Below, one piece after another: positions 19,308-28,167 of a DNA stretch of 64,000 nt (within the stretch, counting starts at the first letter, position 1; the number at the start of each line of letters is the position of its first letter). The notes beneath the pieces were generated by a model. That model did not search any database, was not told where the DNA came from, and saw only the letters and a program-made list of their open reading frames with translations. Source of the DNA: an uncultured Muribaculaceae bacterium (GTDB lineage Bacteria > Bacteroidota > Bacteroidia > Bacteroidales > Muribaculaceae); the NCBI GenBank assembly GCA_958439725.1, contig CAUBWJ010000004.1, positions 1-64,000 of the forward strand, written 5' to 3'. Position numbers and translations under genes: made by a program.

Positions 19308-19366
19308 GGAAAAAACGGCGCGGGCGGATGGCCCGGCTCTCTGCTTCCGGCCCACCCGCCCGCGTG
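19308..19366 (-). terminator. terminator of the lipoprotein gene at 19405
   Basis: A GC-rich stem (arms about 19318-19331 and 19351-19364) with a 19-base loop is followed on the minus strand by six T's (19310-19315), beginning about 40 bp after the stop codon. Confidence 0.7.
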
Positions 19367-19404
19367 TCTTCGGGGGTATGATACACGTTTTTACTATTCC
19401 GGTG

Positions 19405-20493
19405 TCAGTCGGCCGGATGGAAAACTGCGATAGGCGAATAAACGAGCATCGCTGTCTTGCTCTCGCTCTGTATCAACGCGAAATTCTTTTCCGCAAGTGT
19501 GGTCAGCGGATCAGGAGTGGGCCAGTTGGAAAGGAAAGACAGGATGTACTGATTGTAGGACAGCACAAACTCATTATCATCATTGATACGATGCGAAAAT
19601 ACTGTGACTAATTCCTTTTTTGAGGGGTCGCTCATGTCAACGGATACCTCCTGCTGTGCGAAATTGGACTTCAATGCTTCCGCGGCGATGTCCATTTTTT
19701 CCAGATTGAAAAACTTAGACTGCGCTTCCTTGAATGCTGGTTCGTCGACAAACGCTACGCCGTTGAGACCGCAGAAATATCTGTGGGAAGACTCGTCTTT
19801 TTCATATTCGCCGGTCTCGGAATTTTTGAACCACAGGTCGTAGGTCCACTGGTCCGTGAAATGGATTTTTGCTCCCGAGTATCCCGAATTCTCTTTGAGA
19901 ACATCTACCATTCCCCTGAAAAAGTCGGTGCACATCCCTCCCAGGTCTTCTGTACCGTTGACCAGGGTAATATTCGGATAGATGTCGTCGGAATTGAATT
20001 CGATTTCGTAGGTTTTGCCGGTGATTGGTGTATTGGCGGGAATAAGTTGACGGTTCACTCTGATAAACCACTCGTTTTCGCCCCGACCGTTGAGTTTGAT
20101 TTCACCCGTCACATTGTATTTATAATGACTGTCGGAGTATTCTCCGGCCATAAGGATTTCGTTGTTGTCTTTGCTTAAATTCAAATCAAAGACCGGAACT
20201 GAGGTAAATAAACCGTTGCTGCCAAGATCAGTGAGGAAAAGAGAAGAGCAGCTGAATTTAACCGTGTTCTGTGTGAGAGTCGCGGGATTGAATTTGCCTT
20301 CGATTTGTGTTTTCTCGCCCGAACCATGGGCAATATATTTCCCGTCTACAAAAATAAATACGTTTTTGGCCGGAATCTCGCCCGTCTCTATAGGTTGCGG
20401 AAGGCGAGGGGCATTGTCATCATCATCGCTGCATGCTGTGAACACTAAGGGCATCGCCAAAAGGGCGAGCAGTGGGAAAATGTACTTTTTCAT
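19405..20493 (-). CDS. lipoprotein of unknown function
   Basis: A 362-residue exported lipoprotein: signal peptide MKKYIFPLLALLAMPLVF, then TAC followed by SDDDDN, the acidic sequence that in Bacteroidales often marks surface-exposed lipoproteins. The rest is soluble and beta-rich (VFIFVDGKYIAHGSG, TVKFSCSSLFLTDLG, EIEFNSDDIYPNITLVNG), ending VYSPIAVFHPAD. No enzyme motif is visible and I do not recognise the family with confidence. The start at 20493 is chosen for its signal peptide; an in-frame ATG at 20604 would bury it. It lies in the lower-GC island and has intergenic repeats on both sides. Confidence 0.75.
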   Translation of the reverse strand: MKKYIFPLLALLAMPLVFTACSDDDDNAPRLPQPIETGEIPAKNVFIFVDGKYIAHGSGEKTQIEGKFNPATLTQNTVKFSCSSLFLTDLGSNGLFTSVPVFDLNLSKDNNEILMAGEYSDSHYKYNVTGEIKLNGRGENEWFIRVNRQLIPANTPITGKTYEIEFNSDDIYPNITLVNGTEDLGGMCTDFFRGMVDVLKENSGYSGAKIHFTDQWTYDLWFKNSETGEYEKDESSHRYFCGLNGVAFVDEPAFKEAQSKFFNLEKMDIAAEALKSNFAQQEVSVDMSDPSKKELVTVFSHRINDDNEFVLSYNQYILSFLSNWPTPDPLTTLAEKNFALIQSESKTAMLVYSPIAVFHPAD

Positions 20494-20659
20494 GGAAGAA
20501 AAATTGAGTAGTGAAACAAATTGGTTTATGTGTTTAGTTTGTTTTTTTATGGCGTTTGTTATGGTGTCTGTTATAAAGAGAGGAAAACAGTGAAAATACT
20601 GCATGGGAGTCTTTGTTTTTAATATTATTTAACAAAACGACGGTGCAGACCTCTTTACC

Positions 20660-20887
20660 GGATGTCGCGGCTCCGATACGGCATCCTAATTGGATGTCGT
20701 GGCTCGAGGGAAAGCACCGGAGGTGCGATTTCTGTATAACCGGCTGCGTAAGCTGCCGGACAGAAGTCCGGCCCCCCCTGAGCGAGGCAAGCTGCGGAGC
20801 ATGCGCGCCTCGCCTGTTGCGTGAGCCTGGGTGCCCATGCTGTCGCGCATTGCGGCATCGCGCTCTCCGAGGCTCCGATCCGGTATC
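20660..20887. repeat. intergenic repeat cluster, copy 2
   Basis: The 455-bp gap between two lipoprotein genes holds the second copy of the 34-base core (20725-20758), a direct repeat GGATGTCG(C/T)GGCTC at 20660-20673 and 20692-20705, and a second pair, GGCTCCGATACGGCATC (20669-20685) and GGCTCCGATCCGGTATC (20871-20887). It is much more GC-rich than the flanking genes. No convincing gene is seen. Confidence 0.6.
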
Positions 20888-20948
20888 AGAGCAGTTCCCG
20901 TACATATATATGCCGACAAATCTTCCACAGTTACCGGTCTTGCTGTTA

Positions 20949-22703
20949 TTACTGGGTGATGGTTTCCTCGCGGTGGCTGAATGTTCCTTTCACAGCCTTG
21001 CAGGGGAAATACTTGGAATATGCATATCGCTCATTTGAATCAGTCTTGGAGACAAGCTCAAAATACACATGACACATTACGCCTTGTCCTGCCACGGGTT
21101 TATCGTAACCGTTCCAGTATCTGGCATAAGATGTCTGAGGATTGAAATTTCCACCGAAGACATCCATAATCTCACCGGTAACTTTCAAAGCTCCGCCGGG
21201 ACGGTAGTATTCTGTGGTTCCGCAGAGACCGTATTCGCTTCCCGATGCTGTGGTACCGAGGCCGATTCCCGCATTTGCCGTGTATACCAGCTGCTGCGAC
21301 TGATTCTCGATTTTATAGCCGGTGAGCAGTTCCGGATTCACTACCACGGTGGCGCCTGAAAGTGTATAGCTGTATGTAGGATAGCATGCCACGGGTCTTG
21401 TGGGGTTAGGCACGAGTTCCTTCGGGTAATACATTGAGGTCATAAGAAGGTCTACAGTCACATTCGGATAATCCTGCAGGTTCCATACGCCGAGTTTGCC
21501 GGTGTAGAGGGTGGTGCTGTTGTTGTATTGTGGCAGAGAGAAATCTCCTATCATGCCGAAGCCCACCACATTGGCGGTCGCGGTTCCGTTCATTGTCACG
21601 GTCGATGTCAGACCAAGGTCGATTTTGCTTGTCGATGTCATTGGTGATGATGTCTTTCTACCTGAAATCCCGCCTAATATTTTCGACAGACCTTTTGTTA
21701 TGAGTGAGGTTCCCCCTTTGAACAGAGCGTCAAATCCTGCCGACAGTCCCTTTGATGCAAGATCCGGAATCCCGGATTTTATATTATTCCACAACTTGTT
21801 TATGAAATTGCCGCCTTTGTTCTTCAATACGGTATTCGCGTTGGTGTCATTGGTGTTTATTGTGGTGCTCTGATTGTTCGAGGCATCAATGCTCAGGGTA
21901 AAACTGTTAAGATTCGGGATATTGGAATATACCGTTTGCATGCTTCCTGTTATGGAGCCGTTTGCACTTCCGGATAAATTTATTGAATACTCATTCTGTC
22001 CCCAGAGTCTGGTGCATATTCTATTTGTTGATGTCACATTGGGGTCATAGGCCATTTCAATTTCCATTCCATACCAGTTGTTCGGTGCATAACCAATATT
22101 ACTTGACGTTCCCGTTGAGGAAATGGTGCTTTCAGGACTTGACACCATAAGAGGGTTGCTTTTAGCGACACTGATAGGCAGTCCGTAAGGCCCGATGAAA
22201 TTGAGCAGAGAAGTGCTTCCCGAAATTGTCATGCCGGAAAATGCCGTGGATGAGCCGAGTGAAGTGCCGGCGGTCATTTCATAAAAAAATAACCGTAGCA
22301 CTCCGGTGAATTTATTATAGAGTCCGAAAAACTTCCTATGTTCCTTTGAGTCGGAAAGATTATGAAAAACCATTTGCCAGCCGTTTTCGCGGGAATAGGC
22401 ACGTGATTTTGGATCTGTGGCCCTCAGATTGTCATCAGTCCACGAAGTAGGGACCCCCAGTCTGCTTCCGCCTCCTTCCCAGGGGATAGGGAGTGATTTT
22501 TGGTTGGGCACGGCTTGGCATGTCACAGCGATTCCGTCAACATTGTCCCATTCCACGGCGGGATAGTCATAGACTCCGCGCGAAAGCAGTTCGCCGCCGG
22601 ATGATTTGGTCTGTGGTTGAACGATTTCGTCTGTACATCCTGTAAGGGTGGATACTGCCGCAAATGTAGCGGCGATGCCAATTAAGAAAAATAGTTTCTT
22701 CAT
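20949..22703 (-). CDS. large lipoprotein of unknown function
   Basis: A 584-residue lipoprotein (MKKLFFLIGIAATFAAVSTL, lipobox LTGC). The mature part includes FFGLYNKFTGVLRLFFYEMT near residue 125, a Ser/Thr/Asn-rich central region (about 200-300) and a segment with IKSGIPDLASKGLSAGFDAL that could be an amphipathic helix. No catalytic motif or known family is recognised. It starts about 90 bp downstream of the small exported protein gene, with a hairpin between, and may be in one transcription unit with it. Exported Ser/Asn-rich proteins in such clusters are often surface or fimbria-associated, which here is only a guess. Confidence 0.72.
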   Translation of the reverse strand: MKKLFFLIGIAATFAAVSTLTGCTDEIVQPQTKSSGGELLSRGVYDYPAVEWDNVDGIAVTCQAVPNQKSLPIPWEGGGSRLGVPTSWTDDNLRATDPKSRAYSRENGWQMVFHNLSDSKEHRKFFGLYNKFTGVLRLFFYEMTAGTSLGSSTAFSGMTISGSTSLLNFIGPYGLPISVAKSNPLMVSSPESTISSTGTSSNIGYAPNNWYGMEIEMAYDPNVTSTNRICTRLWGQNEYSINLSGSANGSITGSMQTVYSNIPNLNSFTLSIDASNNQSTTINTNDTNANTVLKNKGGNFINKLWNNIKSGIPDLASKGLSAGFDALFKGGTSLITKGLSKILGGISGRKTSSPMTSTSKIDLGLTSTVTMNGTATANVVGFGMIGDFSLPQYNNSTTLYTGKLGVWNLQDYPNVTVDLLMTSMYYPKELVPNPTRPVACYPTYSYTLSGATVVVNPELLTGYKIENQSQQLVYTANAGIGLGTTASGSEYGLCGTTEYYRPGGALKVTGEIMDVFGGNFNPQTSYARYWNGYDKPVAGQGVMCHVYFELVSKTDSNERYAYSKYFPCKAVKGTFSHREETITQ

Positions 22704-22743
22704 GGTAGTTGAAAAGTTTAAATTGTAAATAAAAATGTTAAGT

Positions 22744-22777
22744 GGATTACCTGCGGGAAAATAACCGCAGGCAATCC
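22744..22777 (-). terminator. hairpin between the small exported protein and the large lipoprotein
   Basis: GGATTACCTGCGG and CCGCAGGCAATCC pair over 13 positions (one G-T) with an 8-base loop, 20 bp after the stop of the gene at 22797. The downstream strand is A/T-rich but without a strict T-run, so it may end or attenuate transcription. Confidence 0.5.
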
Positions 22778-22796
22778 GATTTATATGTCTGTAAGG

Positions 22797-23159
22797 TTAA
22801 AGCGTGATTGTTCCCTCATATACAGCTCCGCCATCGGTAGTGCAGCGGATGGTATATGTGCCTGTAAGAGCGGGTGCTTCTATGTACGGTTGTAGCGGAG
22901 TGAGCATATCAGAAAGTGATTCCGGCCCGGAAATCTCCACTTCCATATACACATAATCGAAATTGGTGTCAAACAACAACATTTCATTTATGGCCTCGCA
23001 TAGAATATAGGTTCTGGACGGTAATCTCTTTTTATTATTTGATTCTTGATGTTTTGTCAGGAGTCCGGTTTTATTGGTCTGTGGCTCCTCGGCATTAACA
23101 AAGTTCAAAGACAAAAAATGAACTGAAATAATAATCAAAATTGAAAGTAGTTTCTTCAT
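22797..23159 (-). CDS. small exported protein, DUF3244-like
   Basis: A 120-residue protein with an N-terminal signal peptide (MKKLLSILIIISVHFLSLNF, cleavage near VNAEE). The mature domain of about 95 residues ends with the pattern GTYTIRCTTDGGAVYEGTITL, like small Bacteroidales exported beta-sandwich proteins with a C-terminal G-x-Y motif (DUF3244 type). This match is by eye only. It follows the TPR regulator gene on the same strand and is strongly AT-rich, so regulator and small protein probably arrived together. A second ATG one codon earlier (23162) is possible. Confidence 0.6.
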   Translation of the reverse strand: MKKLLSILIIISVHFLSLNFVNAEEPQTNKTGLLTKHQESNNKKRLPSRTYILCEAINEMLLFDTNFDYVYMEVEISGPESLSDMLTPLQPYIEAPALTGTYTIRCTTDGGAVYEGTITL

Positions 23160-23190
23160 CATGATATTGTTTTAGAGTAAATTTGATATG

Positions 23191-23198
23191 CAAATATA
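23191..23198 (-). promoter_or_regulatory. -7 box for the small exported protein
   Basis: Minus-strand TATATTTG, 32 bp upstream of the start codon, within a 240-bp AT-rich gap that otherwise shows nothing. Confidence 0.4.
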
Positions 23199-23399
23199 TC
23201 TTACAATATCCGCAAAACCTCTATCATCCGAAGAAAAAATTCTATTATTTTAATTGGCTTATATCTTTGAATATTAGCAATATATTTATTTATGATTATT
23301 CTCGAATCTATCAATTAGCTACAGTTAATCTATCCACGTTTTTTATGGGACAGAAATTGAACGAAAAACACTCTTTCCTTATTGAAAATTCCTCTTCTT

Positions 23400-25037
23400 C
23401 TAATTTAGATATGAAAGAAAAATTTCGCATTCTGACAGCCCCGAGTTTTTAATTTTTGCTTTCAGACGGGATTTGCGATTGTATATTACCTCCTTGCTTT
23501 CATCAAAAATTAAAGAAAGTGCAGAAGCAGATAAACCGGCAACAGAGAAAATGTAAAGACGATACTCGTCTTCTTTAAGTTTTGGGTAACAAAGGTAGAA
23601 TTTCTTAATAAGATTATCTGTATGTCGATTAATTGTTTTTACAATATTTTCGATAGTGTTTTTATTTAGAAATACATCCTTTATAAAAGCCTTAATTTCT
23701 TTCGCAGTCCTTTTCCCGTCGTTTTCATCGTAAGATTCACAAAGCCGCTCTACAATTATAAGTTTTGACGAAAGAAGTTCTTTGATACTCTGTGTCAATA
23801 AATAGTTTTGTTCGGTTTGTATCTTAAGTGAATTTGTTAAAGCTTCCGCTTCGGTTATCAGCGCATTTCTTTCCTTCTTTCTCTTTTTTGAAATTCTGTA
23901 AGTAAAAATACAGATGAATAAAAGAATAAATAAAGAAACTCCAGCAGACGTAATCCATAAAATACGAGATGCCTTCAATTCAGATCTAAGCAGTGATGCA
24001 TTTTGTAGATGATATTCTTCGACAGATGAATCGACCGAACGAGTCATCATTTTACGAATAAAACTATCCTGCTCGATTCTGTATTTATTCAGCGCGTTAT
24101 ATGCCTCTCTGTATTTCCCCATTTTTGCAAGTACGGCAAAGGGCGTATGATCTATTTTAGAAAGATATTCATTTAAGATATATCTGTCAGATTCACTAAT
24201 GATATTTTGATTTATCGAGGATAATAAGACGCCTATATTTTCATTTGCTCCAGAAGAAAGAGAGAAACCGTTATATCTGAGAGCTTTCGCATAGGAAGTT
24301 ATTGACAATGAATCGTTAATATCCATTGCGGATAATGCAATGGTTTCGTAGGCACTCCCTATTAGAATACTATCTTTCCAATTTACAGGGTCATTGATGA
24401 TTTCATTAGCGATAATGATAGCCGAGTCATAATTTCCATTATTGTTGAAAGCTGTTGCCAGATTCAACGTAGCATATATCTTCCAGTCATTTCTACTGCA
24501 TTTATCGAAAGCATCCTGCGCACTTTTTGCGGCTATAATCTGCCGGTTAGTGTCATAGATTTTTCCATAAACAGCCCATAGTGACATTTCACATAATCCC
24601 AAGGCATAATTGTCTTTAGCTTTTCGAGCCATTTCTATTCCTTTGGTTTGGGAGACAGCACTTTGTCCGAAATTTTTCCTTGCTTCATAAAGATTGCCAA
24701 GCAGATAATAGGATTTTGCTGCTCTTGAATACTCTTTGTTATCAGTGAAATGGTTTGATGAAAATTTTAACGACTCCTCGTTCAAGCTGTCGTTAAATGA
24801 TTTATAAAGAGCGAGATTATAGAGCAAATCATATAAAGCCCGGTCGCGGTCGGAGCGGAGGGCGGCGGTGTCTACGCTGTCGAGCATGATCATTGCCGAG
24901 TCGGGATGCTCGTCGATTATGGACTCGATGTGCTCGAGGCGGGAGCGCTCGGGCGAGGGCGCGCAGCCCGGAAGCAGCTGGATGGCAAGGACGGCGATGA
25001 TGAGTATGGCGGGGAATAATGACGGTTTCGGTATCAT
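23400..25037 (-). CDS. lipoprotein-type TPR protein with membrane helix and C-terminal HTH-like domain
   Basis: A 545-residue protein. It has a signal/lipobox (LAIQLLPGCAPSPE), then degenerate tetratricopeptide repeats (about 35-330; first unit HPDSAMIMLDSVDTAALRSD), one transmembrane helix (ILWITSAGVSLFILLFICIF, about 360), a basic/coiled-coil linker and a C-terminal domain (YRLYIFSVAGLSASALSLIF, then SRLKAKI) resembling a LuxR-type helix-turn-helix. Such proteins are common next to secreted-protein genes in Bacteroidales and are thought to sense an envelope signal and regulate those genes. The first ~66 codons are GC-rich and the rest strongly AT-rich, indicating a recombinant gene. Confidence 0.75.
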   Translation of the reverse strand: MIPKPSLFPAILIIAVLAIQLLPGCAPSPERSRLEHIESIIDEHPDSAMIMLDSVDTAALRSDRDRALYDLLYNLALYKSFNDSLNEESLKFSSNHFTDNKEYSRAAKSYYLLGNLYEARKNFGQSAVSQTKGIEMARKAKDNYALGLCEMSLWAVYGKIYDTNRQIIAAKSAQDAFDKCSRNDWKIYATLNLATAFNNNGNYDSAIIIANEIINDPVNWKDSILIGSAYETIALSAMDINDSLSITSYAKALRYNGFSLSSGANENIGVLLSSINQNIISESDRYILNEYLSKIDHTPFAVLAKMGKYREAYNALNKYRIEQDSFIRKMMTRSVDSSVEEYHLQNASLLRSELKASRILWITSAGVSLFILLFICIFTYRISKKRKKERNALITEAEALTNSLKIQTEQNYLLTQSIKELLSSKLIIVERLCESYDENDGKRTAKEIKAFIKDVFLNKNTIENIVKTINRHTDNLIKKFYLCYPKLKEDEYRLYIFSVAGLSASALSLIFDESKEVIYNRKSRLKAKIKNSGLSECEIFLSYLN

Positions 25038-25078
25038 GGGGGGATGGGCTTCGATGCTTTAAGGGCAATAGGTCTATG

Positions 25079-25086
25079 CAAAAGTA
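25079..25086 (-). promoter_or_regulatory. -7 box of the TPR regulator gene
   Basis: Minus-strand TACTTTTG, 42 bp upstream of the start codon, in the native GC-rich DNA outside the AT-rich island. Confidence 0.45.
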
Positions 25087-25174
25087 GCAAATTCCCCCGA
25101 CAAATGGAAACGTCTCAGCAATCCGGGGATTTCGCGCATTGTAGCTCTGCATGGGGATGTTTTTCCCGAAAATA

Positions 25175-25211
25175 AAGATAGCCGCCCGGTGTTCGCGCGG
25201 GCGGCTATCTT
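25175..25211 (-). terminator. terminator of the GH84 gene
   Basis: A 14-bp perfect stem (AAGATAGCCGCCCG / CGGGCGGCTATCTT) with a 9-base loop and a T-rich tail on the minus strand, 36 bp after the GH84 stop codon. Confidence 0.85.
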
Positions 25212-25246
25212 GGAGGTTGCTGTTTCTCCGGAAGGAGAACAGCGGT

Positions 25247-27802
25247 TTATTTCTGGACTATCTCGAACATGTCGACATTGCCGGTGAGGGCCATGCGTGA
25301 TGTGCGGCGGTTGAGGTCAACTGTTGTGTAGGGGTTGGCTATGGCAGTGCGGGCGGTCTCTTTGCCTGCGTGGTCATATTCCACAAGCTGCACGGGCGAG
25401 GTGATTTCGCCGAGCATGAGCACTGCCTGAGTGGCGCCTTTGGCTTTGTCGAATGAGGTCTCGCCGGCGGAGCTGTAGCTTGTCATGGGATTGCCGTCGA
25501 AGGCGAGGAGGGCAGCCTCGGGGTCGGTGGAGTTGATGTTAAGCCCCACACGCTTGGCGGTGACGGGATTCACGCGGAAGGAGCGCACGCTGGTCCAGTT
25601 GGATTTCTTGGAGTCACGGCGCGCGATGCGCACGAAGCGTGCGTCAACGGGCTTGCCCTGCCAGTTTAAGATATAGGTGCGGGGAAGGGCGTCGGTGAGG
25701 GCGGTCCAGTTGCGCCCGTCGACCGATACCTCGAGGGCCACGTTGTCGAAGTAGTCAACGTCGTCGGTCGAATTGCGGCCCTGATGTATGAGCACTTCCT
25801 CCACGGGCATAACCTTGCCAAGGTCTACGCCCACCCAGTCGCCTGCGCTCTGGCTTGCCGACGAGGTCCAGTAGGTGGTGGTGTCGTTGTCGAGCATGAG
25901 CTTGGAGAGGGTTGTGCGCAGGTTGGGATATGAGCCTATTGCACGGGGCACGTTGGGCACCTGGCCCGACATGCGGTTGAAGAATGCCAGCACCATGTCG
26001 TCCATTGCCTTCTCATAGAATGGCTGCAGCTTCATGGTTCCCACTTTGTGGGCCTCGAAGTCCTTGCGGTCCTGGTCGGTCATGAGGTTGGCCAGATAGG
26101 CTTTCCAGAACTTGGCGTTGTCGCCGCTCTCATATATCTTGATGAGGTCGAGGGCGCCGAGGCCGCGGTTGGCCACCTTGGTGAGCTGTGCCACCCAGGG
26201 CTTGATTTCGTTGACCAGCGCGGGGTTGGATGTGCTGGCGAGAATCTGCTTCTCGGCGGCGGCAGCGGCGGTGAGCTCTTTTTTCAGGGCGTCGAACTGC
26301 TCGGGAGTGTATTTGTTGAAAGGGAATGTGGTGGTTTCCCACGATTCGTCGCGGCGGTAGCCGGTCTCGGTGTCGGCCGAATTGATGGCGAATGTGCGGT
26401 AGGCGGCAGCGGCGTCGGGCAGACGGTCAACGAGGGCGCGCTCCCAGTTGTCGATGGCGTTGTAGGCTGCCGGATTCCACGCCCAGTCGCCCACGCCGTA
26501 GAACGCAAGCATCGATGCCTCGCCATGTTCCATGGGGTTGCTCTCAATACCGGCCACCTGGGCGTTTGTCAGGCTGGTGTCAAGGCCATACACGGGGCCC
26601 TGGAGCAGATAGTTGCGGGCATAGTCGGTCACGGGATAGTTCCACCAGTAGAGCGCGGGACGCTTGATGCGCGTGTCGATGAATTCGAGAGTCTCGGGGG
26701 TGAGGTCGCTGCACACAGCGGCTCCGGTCCAGAACACCTCGGCCTTGGGATTGAGCTCGCGGCCGTAGACTGCAAGCTGATGGTTCTCGCCCGGGCCGGC
26801 CCAGAGCTGGGAGTAGTCGGTGGGGCAGATGAAGAGGTTGTTCACGTCGCCTTTTACGTCAACGAAGTCGCGGGTCAGGTCGTTGAGCAGCTTGGTCTGC
26901 ATGTGTGAGTCGGTGCCTTTGCCCGAGATGTCGTCGAAGAACAGGGCAAACGAGCGCACGCCCAGGTCGTACATCATGTTGAACTTGCTCACCAGGCTGT
27001 CGTAGTCCTCCTTGTTCCAGCGTATGTCTTTTCCGGGATGGATGGCCCAGTAGAAATCAAGGCGGTTTTCATTGGCGGTCTTCACCAGGTCGGCGATGTT
27101 GGCCGCTTCCTGTGGAGGATAGGGCAGGCGCCAGTTGGGCGACGAGTGATAGGGGTCGTCCTTGGGGCCGTAGACGTAGTTGTTCATCTTGTTGCGGCCA
27201 AGGTAATTTATTATGTCCTTGCGCACCTGGTGGCTCCAGGGTGTGCCGTAGAAACCTTCCACCACGCCGCGGTAGGGGAGCGCGGGATAGTCGTTGATTT
27301 CCATCATGGGCAGGCCGCCCTCGGCTTTGGCCATGGGGCTGTCGAGGACCTGACGCAGTGTCTGGAGGGCGTAGAAGGCTCCGCGCTCGTCGAAGGCGTT
27401 GATTTTGATTTTCTTGGTGCCGATGCTCAGGGCGTATGCGCCCGATACGGGTTTCACTTTGTTTTTGGCTGCTACTTTCGGACCGAAGTCAATTTCCACC
27501 TCCAGTCCCGCAGGGCTCTGGGCCATGAAGCCGAGGTCTTTGGCCGAGAAGGCTTTCTGCTTGTCCTTCACCTTGAATCCGCCCGATATGTTGAGCACTC
27601 CCGTGTTGGGACGCTCGAGGCTCTGCGGCGTGGGGTTAATCACTAATCCTTTGTGGTCAACCTTATGACCGGGGACTTTGTTGAACTCCTGTTTTTCTCC
27701 ACGCTGGGTGTCGAAATCGAATGTGTCCTGTGCGGCGGAGCCGGACGGGAAAGCCAGGGCCGCGCACGCGAGCCCGAGCCAAAGTAATCTTTTATTTCTC
27801 AT
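25247..27802 (-). CDS. GH84 beta-N-acetylglucosaminidase, exported
   Basis: An 851-residue exported hexosaminidase of family GH84 (the O-GlcNAcase/NagJ family). A signal peptide (to about residue 24) is followed by a GH20b-like N-terminal domain (about 50-170), the catalytic barrel with the hallmark blocks YRGVVEGFYGTPWSHQ (178-192) and NYVYGPKDDPYHS (208-220), and the catalytic aspartate pair in FALFFDDISG (Asp290-Asp291). A helical region follows, then a galactose-binding-like C-terminal domain (DWVGVDLGKVMPVEEVLIHQ). It releases terminal GlcNAc from host glycoproteins or mucin in the periplasm or at the surface. It has its own promoter and terminator. Confidence 0.94.
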   Translation of the reverse strand: MRNKRLLWLGLACAALAFPSGSAAQDTFDFDTQRGEKQEFNKVPGHKVDHKGLVINPTPQSLERPNTGVLNISGGFKVKDKQKAFSAKDLGFMAQSPAGLEVEIDFGPKVAAKNKVKPVSGAYALSIGTKKIKINAFDERGAFYALQTLRQVLDSPMAKAEGGLPMMEINDYPALPYRGVVEGFYGTPWSHQVRKDIINYLGRNKMNNYVYGPKDDPYHSSPNWRLPYPPQEAANIADLVKTANENRLDFYWAIHPGKDIRWNKEDYDSLVSKFNMMYDLGVRSFALFFDDISGKGTDSHMQTKLLNDLTRDFVDVKGDVNNLFICPTDYSQLWAGPGENHQLAVYGRELNPKAEVFWTGAAVCSDLTPETLEFIDTRIKRPALYWWNYPVTDYARNYLLQGPVYGLDTSLTNAQVAGIESNPMEHGEASMLAFYGVGDWAWNPAAYNAIDNWERALVDRLPDAAAAYRTFAINSADTETGYRRDESWETTTFPFNKYTPEQFDALKKELTAAAAAEKQILASTSNPALVNEIKPWVAQLTKVANRGLGALDLIKIYESGDNAKFWKAYLANLMTDQDRKDFEAHKVGTMKLQPFYEKAMDDMVLAFFNRMSGQVPNVPRAIGSYPNLRTTLSKLMLDNDTTTYWTSSASQSAGDWVGVDLGKVMPVEEVLIHQGRNSTDDVDYFDNVALEVSVDGRNWTALTDALPRTYILNWQGKPVDARFVRIARRDSKKSNWTSVRSFRVNPVTAKRVGLNINSTDPEAALLAFDGNPMTSYSSAGETSFDKAKGATQAVLMLGEITSPVQLVEYDHAGKETARTAIANPYTTVDLNRRTSRMALTGNVDMFEIVQK

Positions 27803-27820
27803 TGGCGGATATGTTTTTCA

Positions 27821-27828
27821 CAAAGGTA
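27821..27828 (-). promoter_or_regulatory. -7 box of the GH84 gene
   Basis: Minus-strand TACCTTTG, 19 bp from the GH84 start codon and downstream of the small-RNA terminator, so the enzyme gene need not depend on the RNA's promoter. Confidence 0.5.
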
Positions 27829-27875
27829 GTAAAAAATCGGGACTGTTCGACGGTGGTGAAAGTTGGAGTAGGTAC

Positions 27876-27945
27876 AAAAAAAGAGACGTCTCACGACGTC
27901 TCTTTCCCTTTAAACCTTTATCTTAATCTAATACTATGAAAAACA
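27876..27945 (-). ncRNA. putative small RNA of about 70 nt
   Basis: A good promoter (27952-27982) is followed, about 40 bp past the predicted start, by a perfect intrinsic terminator: an 11-bp stem (AAAGAGACGTC / GACGTCTCTTT at 27880-27905, 4-base loop) and a seven-base T-run on the minus strand. Between them is an AT-rich single-stranded-looking stretch (CATAGTATTAGATTAAGATA) without an open frame. The transcript would be about 70 nt. I have a general memory of similar short elements in Bacteroidales genomes but cannot name a family. The alternative is a leader attenuator for the GH84 gene 73 bp further on. Confidence 0.6.
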
Positions 27946-27951
27946 CACGTA

Positions 27952-27982
27952 CAAATGTAAACATTCTTTCAATACCGTGAAA
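27952..27982 (-). promoter_or_regulatory. promoter of the putative small RNA
   Basis: Minus-strand TTTC (27979-27982), a 19-bp spacer and TACATTTG (27952-27959) fit the Bacteroidetes -33/-7 pattern. Confidence 0.6.
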
Positions 27983-28130
27983 CATTTATTGCAAGCAATT
28001 AACATATTTTAATCAAAAATTATGTAGCTATTCCCCGTTTTTATCTACGAGTTACTTTTGTTAAACTTTTTGCGTGTATTTTCAGTAAAAATTGGCGCCT
28101 GTTTGGCTATCTCCGTTAAATCATTGTTGC

Positions 28131-28138
28131 TAACTTTG
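28131..28138 (+). promoter_or_regulatory. -7 box upstream of cvpA
   Basis: TAACTTTG, 30 bp upstream of the cvpA start codon. A TTTG at 28102-28105 is slightly too far away to be a normal -33 box. Confidence 0.5.
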
Positions 28139-28167
28139 TGGAAAGTTAAAAACAGTCGTATTCTCCA

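Noticed and set aside
19129..19386. Short open frames across the intergenic repeat and terminator
   Set aside because: They contain a terminator hairpin and share only the non-coding repeat with the second gap.
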